DNA of 64,000 nt from positions 28,218 through 92,217 of the forward strand of contig JAZQQY010000017.1 in the NCBI GenBank assembly GCA_045629285.1. Reading direction: 5' to 3'. Each line of letters begins with the position of its first letter. Position 1 is the stretch's first letter. Of the stretch, positions 34,341-43,196 are shown one piece after another. The stretch is from UBA1723 sp045629285. GTDB taxonomy: Bacteria; Bacteroidota; Bacteroidia; Bacteroidales; Paludibacteraceae. Made by a program: the position numbers and the translations under genes. The notes beneath the pieces are model-generated. The model was not told where the DNA came from. It made no database searches and saw only the letters and a program-made list of their open reading frames with translations.

Positions 34341-35702
34341 ATGAAAAGAGCAATATATCTACTGCTTGCTAGCAGTCTAAGTCTTTCAGCATACGCGCAG
34401 AACAATGACGCAAAGGCGCGTGACCTTTATCCAAAGGCAGTGGAACTATTCAATGCTAAGGAGTATAAGGCAACTATCAATAAGGTAAACGAAATCGACA
34501 AGTTGTTGGGTAAGGGTAACGCCCGCACAAACTATCTTCGTGCAAAGGCAGCTTACGCGCTTAACGACTACACTTTGGCTCAGAACGCATGTAAGGCTTA
34601 CTTCGAGTCTATGCCAAAGCAGGACAAAGGTTACTCTGAGATGGCAGCCATCAAGGAGAGCCTAATGGCTTACTTCCAGGCTCAGATGAAGAAGAGACAG
34701 GAGGATGCAGCTGCATGGGAGGCTCAGGAGGCTGACAGAAAGGCACGTGAGGCTGCTGAGGAGGCATCTCGTCAGGCACAGATCAAGGCTGCTGCAGAGA
34801 AGAGAGCTGCTTACGCAAGCGAACTTGAAAAGCAGGACAAGCGTGAGGAAGAGGCTTATGCTAACGCTCAGAAGACAGGAACAAAGGCAGCATATCAGGA
34901 GTTCATCTACGACTACCCTTACGGCAAGAAGTTAGCTGAGGCTAAGAGAGAGATGAACAAGAAGTGGCCTGCACCTGTTCGTACACTTAAGAACGGAAAG
35001 TATGGTTATACATTGAACGGAAAGTTCGTTGTTAAGCCTAAATACGACTACGCAACTGACTTCAGCGACGGTTTGGCTCGCGTAGGTAAGGACAACAAGT
35101 ACGGATACGTTAACGAGAATGGTGATGAGGTTGTTGCAATGCAGTACACTCAGGCTTCTACATTCAACTATGGTGTAGCTGCCGTTAAGGACCAGAACGG
35201 TGACGCTTACTTCATCCTACCTTCAGGTGCTCGTCTTCAGGATGCTACTTACCTTGACACAAAGAGCTTCAAGGAAGGTTTGGCTGCTTGTCAGGATGAG
35301 AACTATCTTTACGGTTTCGTAGATCCAAAGGGTAGATTGGTTGTTCAGCACAAATACAACACAGTTGGTTGGTTCAACGAGGGTATCTGCGCTGTAGGTA
35401 AGAATATCAACGGTAAGACTCTATACGGTTACATCGACAACAAGGGCAATCAGCTTTGCGACTTCTTGTACGAGGAGGCAAAGGATTTCCAGGGTGGTGT
35501 CGCTCGTGTAAAGACAAACGGAAAGTACGGTCTTGTTGACAGATTCGGTTCTCCAATCACTTGCTGCGACTACGATTATATCTCTGAGTTCAAGGCTGAC
35601 GGTTACGCATTGGCTAAGCGTTCTAACCTTGAGGTTTACATTGATAAGGAAGGTCAGTTGTGGGCTAAGGTTAACGGAAAGTACGTAACTGTGAAATTCT
35701 AA
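34341..35702 (+). CDS. Secreted WG-repeat protein with helical/coiled-coil N-terminal region
   Basis: A 453-residue protein. After the signal peptide (LSLSAYA/QN) residues about 20-110 look like TPRs (LYPKAVELFNAKEYKATIN), and about 115-175 form a very alanine/glutamate/lysine-rich coiled coil. From about 215 to the end there are roughly seven WG-type beta repeats of the form NGKYGYTLNGKFVVKPKYDY, DNKYGYVNENGDEVV and GLVDRFGSPITCCDYDY. WG repeats are thought to form a beta-propeller-like or solenoid surface; their function is unknown. It shares the strong codon bias of the FGE-like gene, and the pair probably forms an abundant envelope complex. A terminator follows. Confidence 0.83.
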   Translation: MKRAIYLLLASSLSLSAYAQNNDAKARDLYPKAVELFNAKEYKATINKVNEIDKLLGKGNARTNYLRAKAAYALNDYTLAQNACKAYFESMPKQDKGYSEMAAIKESLMAYFQAQMKKRQEDAAAWEAQEADRKAREAAEEASRQAQIKAAAEKRAAYASELEKQDKREEEAYANAQKTGTKAAYQEFIYDYPYGKKLAEAKREMNKKWPAPVRTLKNGKYGYTLNGKFVVKPKYDYATDFSDGLARVGKDNKYGYVNENGDEVVAMQYTQASTFNYGVAAVKDQNGDAYFILPSGARLQDATYLDTKSFKEGLAACQDENYLYGFVDPKGRLVVQHKYNTVGWFNEGICAVGKNINGKTLYGYIDNKGNQLCDFLYEEAKDFQGGVARVKTNGKYGLVDRFGSPITCCDYDYISEFKADGYALAKRSNLEVYIDKEGQLWAKVNGKYVTVKF

Positions 35703-35733
35703 AATTCTCATATCTTTTATTTTTTAAGTTGGT

Positions 35734-35772
35734 AATCCCAAGTCTGCGAAAGCTGGCTTGGGATTTTCATTT
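35734..35772 (+). terminator. Terminator after the WG-repeat gene
   Basis: AATCCCAAG (35734-35742) and CTTGGGATT (35757-35765) form a perfect 9-bp stem followed by TTCATTT. Confidence 0.85.
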
Positions 35773-35891
35773 GTATACTATTATCATTATTCCATTCTAC
35801 TTATAGTCATATTTATTGTGCATTTTATCCGAACAAGTGTAAAAACGAAGTCTTTTTACGCTTTTATAACCTAAATAATTTGCATAAGCAT

Positions 35892-35899
35892 TACTTTTG
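35892..35899 (+). promoter_or_regulatory. Candidate -7 element of the haem receptor operon
   Basis: TACTTTTG matches TAnnTTTG. It lies 32 bases before the GTG at 35931, so the earlier TTG start of the open frame (35880) would fall upstream of transcription. Confidence 0.55.
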
Positions 35900-35930
35900 C
35901 AGTAAAATCAATGGGAAAACAACAATAATA

Positions 35931-38264
35931 GTGTCGACGAAAATCAAAATACTTCTACTTATGTTTGTCTTGCTTACTGCAAACTCGCTATTCGCGCGAG
36001 AGATTGCAGTACAGGTCGTCGACAAAAACAACTCATCCCCAATTTACGGAGCATACTTCTCCTACTCTACTGAGTCGGGACTAAATAATGCTAAAACCAC
36101 AATGTGCGACTCCGAAGGCAAAGCTAAAGTCAACGTGCCTGACAACCTTATATATTACGAAATTTCTTTTATAGGATATACTACTAAAAAAGGCACGATT
36201 CCACCGTCGCAAAACACATTGAGAATTGCTCTTGAGGAAGAACATATCGACCTTGAAGATGTCTACATCGAAGGCAAAATAGACGAAAGACCAATAAAAC
36301 TTTCTGCCGTGACGACTCAAATTATGGCAGCACAACGTTTGGTTGAAACTGGATATGGGTCACTTCAACAGGCATTGCAAAATGAGACTCCAGGCCTCAA
36401 CATCCAAAAAGTGGGATTCGGAAATGAGATGTCAATGCAGGGTCTTGACGCTCGTCACGTGCTTTTCCTTATGGATGGCGAACGCATGACAGGCGACATG
36501 GCAGGAAACCTTGACTACGAAAGATTCAACCTGCACTCTATTGATAGAGTTGAAATTGTCAAGGGTGCCAGCAGTACTCTATACGGAACTCGTGCAGCTG
36601 GTGCCGTAATCAACATGATCACAAAGAAGACAAAAAAACCGTTTGAGATTCAAGCCGGCGCAAGATACGGAATGATGAACGAACGCAACTACGATAATCC
36701 TACGCCAAAGGATTACATGTATATGTTCGAACAGAATGTAGACAAACCTAATCTTCAAGGATGGATCTCTACAGGATATCACAAGAAGATATTCACTGGT
36801 CAAACAGATATATGGTATGGTTCTTCTGATGCTTTCAACCTATACCAAAAAGGACTTGACGAGAAGAATTATACGAAGGAGGCAAACCATTTCCTTCAAA
36901 AAGATACTATCGTTTACGCGACAAACATTCGTCCACCTTTAGGAATTGAAGGAAACGAGCATGTGTCTGCAAGTCAGAAGCTATATTTTGATTTCAATGA
37001 TAATATCGGGTTTCAGCTGTATGGAACATATTTCCACATGAACACCTACGATATGATCAAAGATTTGACATACACATTCTCTAACGATATGATGTATGGA
37101 ATCAAAATGAAATTCAAAGTCAAGGATTGGTTTACGATAGAACCTCGCCTACACACGGATTTCTACAACCGTCACAAAAGACATGAGCGACGCGATGAAA
37201 CCAACAAAGTCTATGAAAGTAAGATATTCCAGCCAAAGCTGATTTTGACTAGCAAGATCCTAAAACGTCACGATTTGACTGCAGGGTGTGAATTTATCAG
37301 TGATGACTTGACAAGCGACAGATTCATCTACAATACGATGGCGACAAGAAGTTTGCGTGAGATTGAATACTACGGTCAGGATGAATTTACTGCAAACGAA
37401 AAATGGCAGTTGACATTGGGTCAGAGATTCAATCAGTCGTTAGCTTTCGGACTAAACATCATGCCAAAATTTGCTGTGAAATATACAGCGAATGAAAACT
37501 TCTGTATACGTAACAACTACTCTATCAACTATCGTAATCCATCCATCAAAGAGTTGTTCTTCAATTGGGATAATCTAGGAATGTTCCAAATCAAAGGAAA
37601 TGAAAATTTGTTACCAGAAAAAAGCAACTACATATCTCTTGGTGCTGAATTCAACAACGATAAATTGTTTATATCAGCAACCGGATACATCAACGATTTC
37701 AGGAACAAGATCGAGGGAGTTTGGAGAGTATACGATCTTCAGTACAACTTCGAGTACGAAAACCTTTACATGCAACAGTTGAAAGGTGTTGACATATTAG
37801 GCAAGTGGAATATCAACGATCATTTCACATTGAATTTATCGTATAGCTACGTCAATATTACCAAAGAGAATGGTTTACAGCTAAATTCTACCAGTCCACA
37901 CGCCGCAACCGGAAGTTTGGAGTACAAACTGAAGAAGAACAAATACGCGATGACTGCCGTGCTATCAGGTACAGCAAGCGGAAAAAAGACATTCGATGTT
38001 CAGGATCGTTTGATGTTAGCCGACGAAAGTCAGAGTCACGACGCCTACTTCCGTTGTTCATTGCCAGGCTATGGTATGGCAAACCTGTCGACTACACATA
38101 CATTCAACAATCGTGTACGTCTAACACTAGGTTGCGACAACATTCTGAACTATACGCCAAAGACGCTAGGAAGCGGAATCACGATCTTTAACATTCCAGC
38201 GACACCAGGCACAAGAGGATATGTTCAGCTAGAAATGACCCTTGAAAAGAAGGAAATGAAATGA
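35931..38264 (+). CDS. hmuR: TonB-dependent receptor, HmuR-like haem receptor
   Basis: A 777-residue outer-membrane receptor. I choose GTG 35931, which yields a good signal peptide (KIKILLLMFVLLTANSLFA). Residues about 22-100 are a carboxypeptidase-regulatory-like domain, common in Bacteroidota receptors. The plug carries VLFLMDGERMTGDMAGNLDY and VEIVKGASSTLYGTRAAGAV, and the barrel ends in QLEMTLEKKEMK. The HmuY-like lipoprotein downstream overlaps it by four bases. HmuR-HmuY pairs take up haem in Porphyromonas gingivalis, so a haem or related porphyrin is the likely cargo. No Fur- or other operator was recognised. Confidence 0.85.
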   Translation: MSTKIKILLLMFVLLTANSLFAREIAVQVVDKNNSSPIYGAYFSYSTESGLNNAKTTMCDSEGKAKVNVPDNLIYYEISFIGYTTKKGTIPPSQNTLRIALEEEHIDLEDVYIEGKIDERPIKLSAVTTQIMAAQRLVETGYGSLQQALQNETPGLNIQKVGFGNEMSMQGLDARHVLFLMDGERMTGDMAGNLDYERFNLHSIDRVEIVKGASSTLYGTRAAGAVINMITKKTKKPFEIQAGARYGMMNERNYDNPTPKDYMYMFEQNVDKPNLQGWISTGYHKKIFTGQTDIWYGSSDAFNLYQKGLDEKNYTKEANHFLQKDTIVYATNIRPPLGIEGNEHVSASQKLYFDFNDNIGFQLYGTYFHMNTYDMIKDLTYTFSNDMMYGIKMKFKVKDWFTIEPRLHTDFYNRHKRHERRDETNKVYESKIFQPKLILTSKILKRHDLTAGCEFISDDLTSDRFIYNTMATRSLREIEYYGQDEFTANEKWQLTLGQRFNQSLAFGLNIMPKFAVKYTANENFCIRNNYSINYRNPSIKELFFNWDNLGMFQIKGNENLLPEKSNYISLGAEFNNDKLFISATGYINDFRNKIEGVWRVYDLQYNFEYENLYMQQLKGVDILGKWNINDHFTLNLSYSYVNITKENGLQLNSTSPHAATGSLEYKLKKNKYAMTAVLSGTASGKKTFDVQDRLMLADESQSHDAYFRCSLPGYGMANLSTTHTFNNRVRLTLGCDNILNYTPKTLGSGITIFNIPATPGTRGYVQLEMTLEKKEMK

Positions 38265-38953
38265 GAAACATCATACTAATCATACTCACCACCCTACTCT
38301 GCGGTTGCGCCAAATATGAAGCCGACGAATTCACAGGTCACGTATTGCCTAGAATCACCGGCTACAATACTGGTGTGACTCACGACTGGCTATACCTTTG
38401 TATAGACGAAAATGAGATATTGAATCTGGAGTCTCCAAACTGCGACGTTCCTGAAGGATTCCAATACTACAATATCAGTTGGGATCTAGGCATTTGCGGA
38501 TGCAAAATCAGGACAAACTCCGGCACTTCCGGAAGAGGCAAAGGTGGAGCCGCCGATTTAGGTTTAGTAGACTACGACAAATACAACACAGTTGCAGATC
38601 TACCCAAAGATTTGAAATGGGCAGTCGACGACAGCACAATTGAAGTGACATACAGCAAGAATGACTGGAACAAATATCTGCTTAAAAACGGATTGGATTT
38701 CGACACCTATCCATGGTTCAACCCGAATACAGGTCCGGCTACGTGTAAGACATCCGGAAACCCGATACTTTGTCAATCAGTCGTTTATTCAGGACCTCCA
38801 CCAACATACGAACCGTCGTACCACACTTACGTCATTCGTTCGGCAGACGGCGATAAATTCTTCAAATTCCAGATTGTATCGTGGTATGAGGATGGAGTCG
38901 AGATCGGTGGTGAAGGAGGACGGTTCAGCTACTATCTTGATGAGTTGAAATAA
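38261..38953 (+). CDS. hmuY: HmuY-family haem-binding lipoprotein
   Basis: A 230-residue lipoprotein: MRNIILIILTTLLCGC places the lipid cysteine at 16. ISWDLGICGCKIRTNSGTSG and GKGGAADL match the conserved HmuY core W-D-x-x-x...R-T-N-S-G-T-S-G...G-G-A, and YVIRSADGDKFFKFQIVSWY is the late conserved strand pair. HmuY proteins are surface haemophores that take haem from host proteins or, in gut species, from the environment. The pair of histidines that bind haem iron in P. gingivalis HmuY cannot be assigned; several members use methionines or lack them. Translation is coupled to the receptor by an ATGA overlap. Confidence 0.88.
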   Translation: MRNIILIILTTLLCGCAKYEADEFTGHVLPRITGYNTGVTHDWLYLCIDENEILNLESPNCDVPEGFQYYNISWDLGICGCKIRTNSGTSGRGKGGAADLGLVDYDKYNTVADLPKDLKWAVDDSTIEVTYSKNDWNKYLLKNGLDFDTYPWFNPNTGPATCKTSGNPILCQSVVYSGPPPTYEPSYHTYVIRSADGDKFFKFQIVSWYEDGVEIGGEGGRFSYYLDELK

Positions 38954-38957
38954 AATG

Positions 38958-38998
38958 GAATCTTGAAAGTTCAACATAAGCTTTCAAGATTCACTTTT
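38958..38998 (+). terminator. Terminator after the HmuY-like gene
   Basis: GAATCTTGAAAG (38958-38969) and CTTTCAAGATTC (38981-38992) form a perfect 12-bp stem, then ACTTTTC. Confidence 0.85.
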
Positions 38999-39100
38999 CA
39001 TGACATATACAATAGATATGCAGCAACAAAGCACATTTCTCCGTCACTTTGGATATCATACAACAAATGGCCAGAAGAATCTACGTTTGAATCCGTTTTG

Positions 39101-39194
39101 AATCCGTCGGACATATTTATAAATCCGTCGGTTAAAACTAAAAAAATCCGTCGTTTTTTTACGATTTGCAGTAAATCAATCGCAAATCCGTCGG
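39101..39194. repeat. Cluster of AATCCGTCG direct repeats
   Basis: AATCCGTCG(G) occurs at about 39101, 39122, 39145 and 39186, all in the same orientation, with a partial AATCCGTTTTG just before at 39090. The copies sit in a 400-bp gap between the hmuY terminator and the promoter of the DUF4954 gene. Spacing is about 21, 23 and 41 bases, that is near two and four helical turns. They could be binding sites of a regulator. Confidence 0.7.
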
Positions 39195-39255
39195 TTTTTC
39201 ACTGTCAAATTCATAATAACACGTAGTGGCTTCATAAATTTTGATTTCATAAAAT

Positions 39256-39287
39256 TTTGTTATTACAATACGATTTCTCTATCTTTG
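39256..39287 (+). promoter_or_regulatory. Consensus Bacteroidota promoter of the DUF4954 gene
   Basis: TTTG (39256-39259), exactly 20 bases, then TATCTTTG (39280-39287). Start predicted near 39294, 58 bases before the ATG. Confidence 0.82.
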
Positions 39288-39351
39288 TTTAGTTAAACAT
39301 GGGAAATATTATTTTTTCCAAGATTTCGCGATAACTAAAAGATTTTCGGGT

Positions 39352-41256
39352 ATGCGTCAATTAACATCAAACGAAATAGAGGCTTTGCAGGCAAACGGTT
39401 GTTCTGCAGACGATTGGAAAAACATTTCTGTGGCTGACGGATTCAATCCTGCCTCAGTTCGTAACACAACATTTTCAGGCAAATGTTCACTTGGATCATT
39501 TTCTGGTGCGACTGAAATCAACGGTGTACCATTCTGCAGAGGTATCAACAATGCCCGCTTGCACAATTGCACTGTCGGAAATGATGTTGTGATTGACGGA
39601 ATCAGCAGATATATTTCTAATTATGAGATTGCCGACGGTGCAGTCGTAATCGACAACGGTGAGATTTACGCTTCATCGTCGACTATGTTCGGAACAGACA
39701 CTAAGATCGCAGTGCTTAATGAGAACGGAGGAAGATCAATTCCATTGTCGCCAGCATTGACATCACAATTAGCATATTTTGCAGTGATGTTCCGTGATTA
39801 CAAAATCTTTACTGAGAAGATCTGCAAATACCTTGACGAGAAATCAAATGAGTTTATCGCACGTCCTCACGGAGCTCCACGTGGGTTCATCGGCAAGAAC
39901 GCTTTAGTATCAGGATGTAAAAAAATTGCAAACGTTTGGATCGGAGAGAGTGCAACAGTTACTGACTGTTCGTCACTTGAAAACGGTATTATAAAATCTT
40001 CAGAAAAAGATCCAGCTAAGATTACGACTGACGTTCTAGCTCAGAATTTCATCCTTTGCAACGGAGCCAAGGTGATGGATGGAGCAATCGTCCGCAACAC
40101 ATTCGTCGGACAAAATACAGAGGTTGGACTAGGATTTTCATCAACAGATACATTCTTCAGTTCCAACTGTCAGGCATTCCACGGTGAGTCATGCTCATTG
40201 TTCGGAGGTCCGTTCACAGTGTCACACCACAAATCTACGCTACTCATCGGAGCCATGTTCAGCTTCATGAATGCAGGTAGTGCAACAAACCAGAGTAACC
40301 ACTACTACCGTCTCGGCCCTAACCACGAAGGAATTCTTCAGCGTGGAAGCAAGACAGCCAGCGGTTCATACGTATTGTGGCCAGCAGTGACTGGAGTCTT
40401 CACATTGGTAAAAGGAAAACACGGAGGCAATCTCGACACACGTAAATTGCCATTCTCATATTTGATCGAGCAGAATTCCGAAACTTGGATCTATCCAGGC
40501 TCAAGCATGAAGTCGTGCGGAACAATGCGCGACATCAACAAATGGAAGAAGCGCGACAAGAGAAAGACTATCGACGAAAACAGCGATATAATCAACTTCG
40601 ACGTGATGAGTCCATTCATCGTGTCAGAAGTCGCGGAAGGTTTTGAATTCTTGACTGAGAAGCAGCATCACCAGCGTCGTGCCGGAGTCAACTATCACAA
40701 ATACGGTCGAGCAAAAATGCATTCAGTTGCAGTCGACGAGGGTGTTGATCTATACGCAATGTTCCTTTCTACATTTGCAGTTCGTTTGTTAAAGTCTTGT
40801 GACACAAACAATTTGAAGGTGTTGTACACAAAGGCAGCCAACTATGAGATCGACAAGTGGGCCGATATTGCAGGTGCATACTGCAGCAGAAAGAAACTGT
40901 TCAACTTCATCGCCAAAGTGGCGAACAGCAACGATTATAGCGACGTCATCACATCATTCCTTTCTGAGTTGAAGAATGGATACGACGAAGAAAAATTGAT
41001 GTGGGGCTTGAAGTTTATCCTTGAGCAGAGATACAACGGCGACATTGAAGCCGCATCGTCAGCAGAGTCAATCGCAGAGATCATCAACGAAGGAGAAACA
41101 GCAGAAGGCACACTTTCTAAGATGATCGCTACAGACAAAGAGAGAGAGTTCTCTCAGTTCATGCAGGTAGGATACGGTCTTGATGGAAACGATCCAGTAG
41201 GCGATTTCAACGCCGTTCAGGATAAAGACAACGTAGCCGACATTCCGGTATTCTAA
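39352..41256 (+). CDS. DUF4954-family protein with left-handed beta-helix character
   Basis: A 634-residue cytoplasmic protein without signal peptide. It matches my recollection of the Bacteroidota DUF4954 family: long, soluble, with a central stretch of hexapeptide-like turns (about 75-280: NCTVGNDVVIDGI, VSGCKKIANVWIGESATVTD, GAKVMDGAIVRNTFVGQNTE) as in sugar-nucleotide acyl- and nucleotidyltransferases. GGPFTVSHHKSTLLIGAMFS and NQSNHYYRLGPNHEG follow, with histidines that could bind a ligand or metal. The C-terminal 200 residues are helical. The next gene is a DegT-type sugar aminotransferase 13 bases away, so a role in sugar-nucleotide or cell-surface polysaccharide metabolism is plausible but unproven. 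Confidence 0.8.
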   Translation: MRQLTSNEIEALQANGCSADDWKNISVADGFNPASVRNTTFSGKCSLGSFSGATEINGVPFCRGINNARLHNCTVGNDVVIDGISRYISNYEIADGAVVIDNGEIYASSSTMFGTDTKIAVLNENGGRSIPLSPALTSQLAYFAVMFRDYKIFTEKICKYLDEKSNEFIARPHGAPRGFIGKNALVSGCKKIANVWIGESATVTDCSSLENGIIKSSEKDPAKITTDVLAQNFILCNGAKVMDGAIVRNTFVGQNTEVGLGFSSTDTFFSSNCQAFHGESCSLFGGPFTVSHHKSTLLIGAMFSFMNAGSATNQSNHYYRLGPNHEGILQRGSKTASGSYVLWPAVTGVFTLVKGKHGGNLDTRKLPFSYLIEQNSETWIYPGSSMKSCGTMRDINKWKKRDKRKTIDENSDIINFDVMSPFIVSEVAEGFEFLTEKQHHQRRAGVNYHKYGRAKMHSVAVDEGVDLYAMFLSTFAVRLLKSCDTNNLKVLYTKAANYEIDKWADIAGAYCSRKKLFNFIAKVANSNDYSDVITSFLSELKNGYDEEKLMWGLKFILEQRYNGDIEAASSAESIAEIINEGETAEGTLSKMIATDKEREFSQFMQVGYGLDGNDPVGDFNAVQDKDNVADIPVF

Positions 41257-41269
41257 AAAGAGTCCCATT

Positions 41270-42400
41270 ATGCAGAAAATAGTTGAGATGTGCGATTTGA
41301 AGCGTCAGACTGCCAAAATACGCAGTGAAATTGACGCAGCAATCGATGAATCGATAGAATCTTCAGCATTTATCAAAGGAGCCAAAGTAACGGAATTTGA
41401 GAAAAATGCAGCATCATACATCGGTGCAAAGCATTGTATCTCAGTCGGCAACGGCACAGATGCCCTTTATATTGCGCTAATGATGCTCAATCTTGCCCCT
41501 GGAAGCGAAGTGATAACTCCAAGTTTCACATTCGTTGCCACAGCGGAAGCCATCTTACGTGCTGGATTGAAACCTGTCTTCGTTGACGTTTCTGATTCCT
41601 CATTCAATATAGAAGCCGACACGTTTGAAGCAGCAATCACCCCAGATACAAAAGCAGCAATCATCGTACATTTATTCGGACAGAGTGCGGAGATGGATTC
41701 GATAATGAAAGTTGCGAAGAGACATTCCGTCGACATCATCGAAGATTTCTGTCAATCGTTTGGAGCAGCATGCAACGTCGACGGCAAGATGAAAAAAGCA
41801 GGATCAATCGGCAAAATCGGATGCACATCATTCTTCCCATCTAAAAATCTCGGATGTTTTGGCGACGGTGGAGCCATCTTCACCGACGACGACACTATCG
41901 CGGACAATGCACGCGCGTTTGCCAACCACGGAATGAGAGTGAAATACACATACGACAGCGTAGGAGTAAACTCACGTCTTGACGCAATGCAAGCAGGAAT
42001 CTTGAATGTCAAGATGAAATATGTGGATTCATATTTGGAAGCAAGACGAAAAGCGGCGTCGACATATAGGGAAATGCTTTCTGAAGTCGACGGAATAATC
42101 GTTCCATCTGAAAAAGATGGTTGTCTGCACACATATAATCAGTTCACTATCAGAGTGAAAGATGGCAAACGAGATGAATTAAAGGCATATTTGGAAGAGA
42201 ATGGCATTCCATCCATGATCTATTATCCCTACCCTATCCATCAGCAGAAAGCATATCTTGAATCACCACACCGCATAGCAGGCAATCTTTGCAACACAGA
42301 AAAACTCTGCAAAGAGGTGTTGAGTTTGCCAATGCACACTGAATTAGAAGAGGGTATCATAGAGACAATCGCGTCGAAGATAAAGAGATTCTTTGAATAA
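41270..42400 (+). CDS. DegT/DnrJ/EryC1-family sugar aminotransferase (PLP-dependent)
   Basis: A 376-residue aminotransferase of the WecE/WbpE type, which aminates keto-sugar nucleotides with glutamate. CISVGNGTDALYIALM (about 56-71), VITPSFTFVATAEAILRAG and SFFPSKNLGCFGDGGA (about 187-202, with the Schiff-base lysine) are diagnostic; NSRLDAMQAGIL follows as expected. It is probably cotranscribed with the DUF4954 gene. Its last 14 codons and stop, plus downstream bases, are duplicated at 50661-50728, on the far side of the efflux locus, so a rearrangement has used the 3' end of this gene as a boundary. Confidence 0.92.
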   Translation: MQKIVEMCDLKRQTAKIRSEIDAAIDESIESSAFIKGAKVTEFEKNAASYIGAKHCISVGNGTDALYIALMMLNLAPGSEVITPSFTFVATAEAILRAGLKPVFVDVSDSSFNIEADTFEAAITPDTKAAIIVHLFGQSAEMDSIMKVAKRHSVDIIEDFCQSFGAACNVDGKMKKAGSIGKIGCTSFFPSKNLGCFGDGGAIFTDDDTIADNARAFANHGMRVKYTYDSVGVNSRLDAMQAGILNVKMKYVDSYLEARRKAASTYREMLSEVDGIIVPSEKDGCLHTYNQFTIRVKDGKRDELKAYLEENGIPSMIYYPYPIHQQKAYLESPHRIAGNLCNTEKLCKEVLSLPMHTELEEGIIETIASKIKRFFE

Positions 42401-42423
42401 TTCGTAATGCGTAATGCATAATT
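42356..42423 (+). repeat. Left copy of a 68-bp direct repeat (3' end of the aminotransferase gene)
   Basis: Bases 42356-42423 match 50661-50728 with one mismatch (position 42411 G, 50716 A). The repeat covers the final codons, the stop and about 20 bases of AT-rich tail. This copy is joined to the intact gene. Confidence 0.92.
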
Positions 42424-43142
42424 CATAATTGTCGGGACAATCCATACAAACTCATTCATAAATGTAGGGGCAGGTTTCAAACCTGCCCGTATTTGTATTA
42501 AATCAATATGGAGCCTTCTCGCCAACCATTGCCTGAGAGGACAACCGTTCTTCAGTTGGATGATATTAATTATATAGCATAATTTAATATTTTCTACTTT
42601 TTATTGCATTTCAAAAATAGATTTCATCAAGAAGAAGTCCACATATTTTTTAATTCTTCTCATTATCATCTACAAACACATCACTTTATAAGACTTCTCG
42701 TTGAAAACAATGCTTATGGTGTGGACCTCCTCACTCTTGACTTGGCAATCTTACATATATATTGTCTTATCCACATACAAGCAATCGTTATTACGCAGAT
42801 TCTCAAATGTAAATATATCTGTAGCAATTCTCTTCATTTTCTTCCTTCTTTATTATTCCGACGTCGCGAAGATACGATTTTCAATTTATAATGCATAATT
42901 CACAATCCATAATCGTCGATACCAGACAATGCCATAACATGGTCCAGCGGACCAGTTTCAACAAAGTCGACGGTAGCCGATTCCATTTATTCAATCGAAG
43001 ACGGAATAAACGGTGTCGGTTTTAATGATTATTGAATCCGAACCGTGGACGCGGTTCACCTAAAAGTCCATAGTTGAGCACATTCATTTTTTTGAGGATT
43101 AGAAAATTCTAATTTGACATTATAGCATTCTAACTAATTATG
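42401..43142. other. About 740 bp of repeat-rich non-coding DNA before the efflux operon
   Basis: It begins with octamer-type repeats (TAATGCGTAATGCATAATTCATAATTG). A perfect hairpin follows, GGGCAGGTTT-C-AAACCTGCCC (about 42469-42489), of the kind found dispersed in Bacteroidota genomes. A degenerate octamer copy lies at 42887-42911. No convincing ORF is seen; frames at 42604 and 42701 have low-complexity composition. Confidence 0.55.
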
Positions 43143-43174
43143 TTTCAATACGAATAACACAGTCTATACCTTTG
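43143..43174 (+). promoter_or_regulatory. Promoter of the efflux operon
   Basis: TTTC (43143-43146), 20 bases, TACCTTTG (43167-43174): a good -7 element with a one-base deviation in the -33 element. Start near 43181, about 16 bases before the ATG. Confidence 0.68.
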
Positions 43175-43196
43175 CATTAAATCAAAATAATGCAAT

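Noticed and set aside
39101..39194. Possible CRISPR array because of direct repeats
   Set aside because: The repeats are only 9-10 bases, spacers are irregular (about 12-31 bases) and no cas genes are present.
42604..42898. ORFs of 95 and 65 residues before the efflux operon
   Set aside because: Low-complexity, leucine/isoleucine-rich translations of AT-rich DNA, overlapping each other, with no start context.
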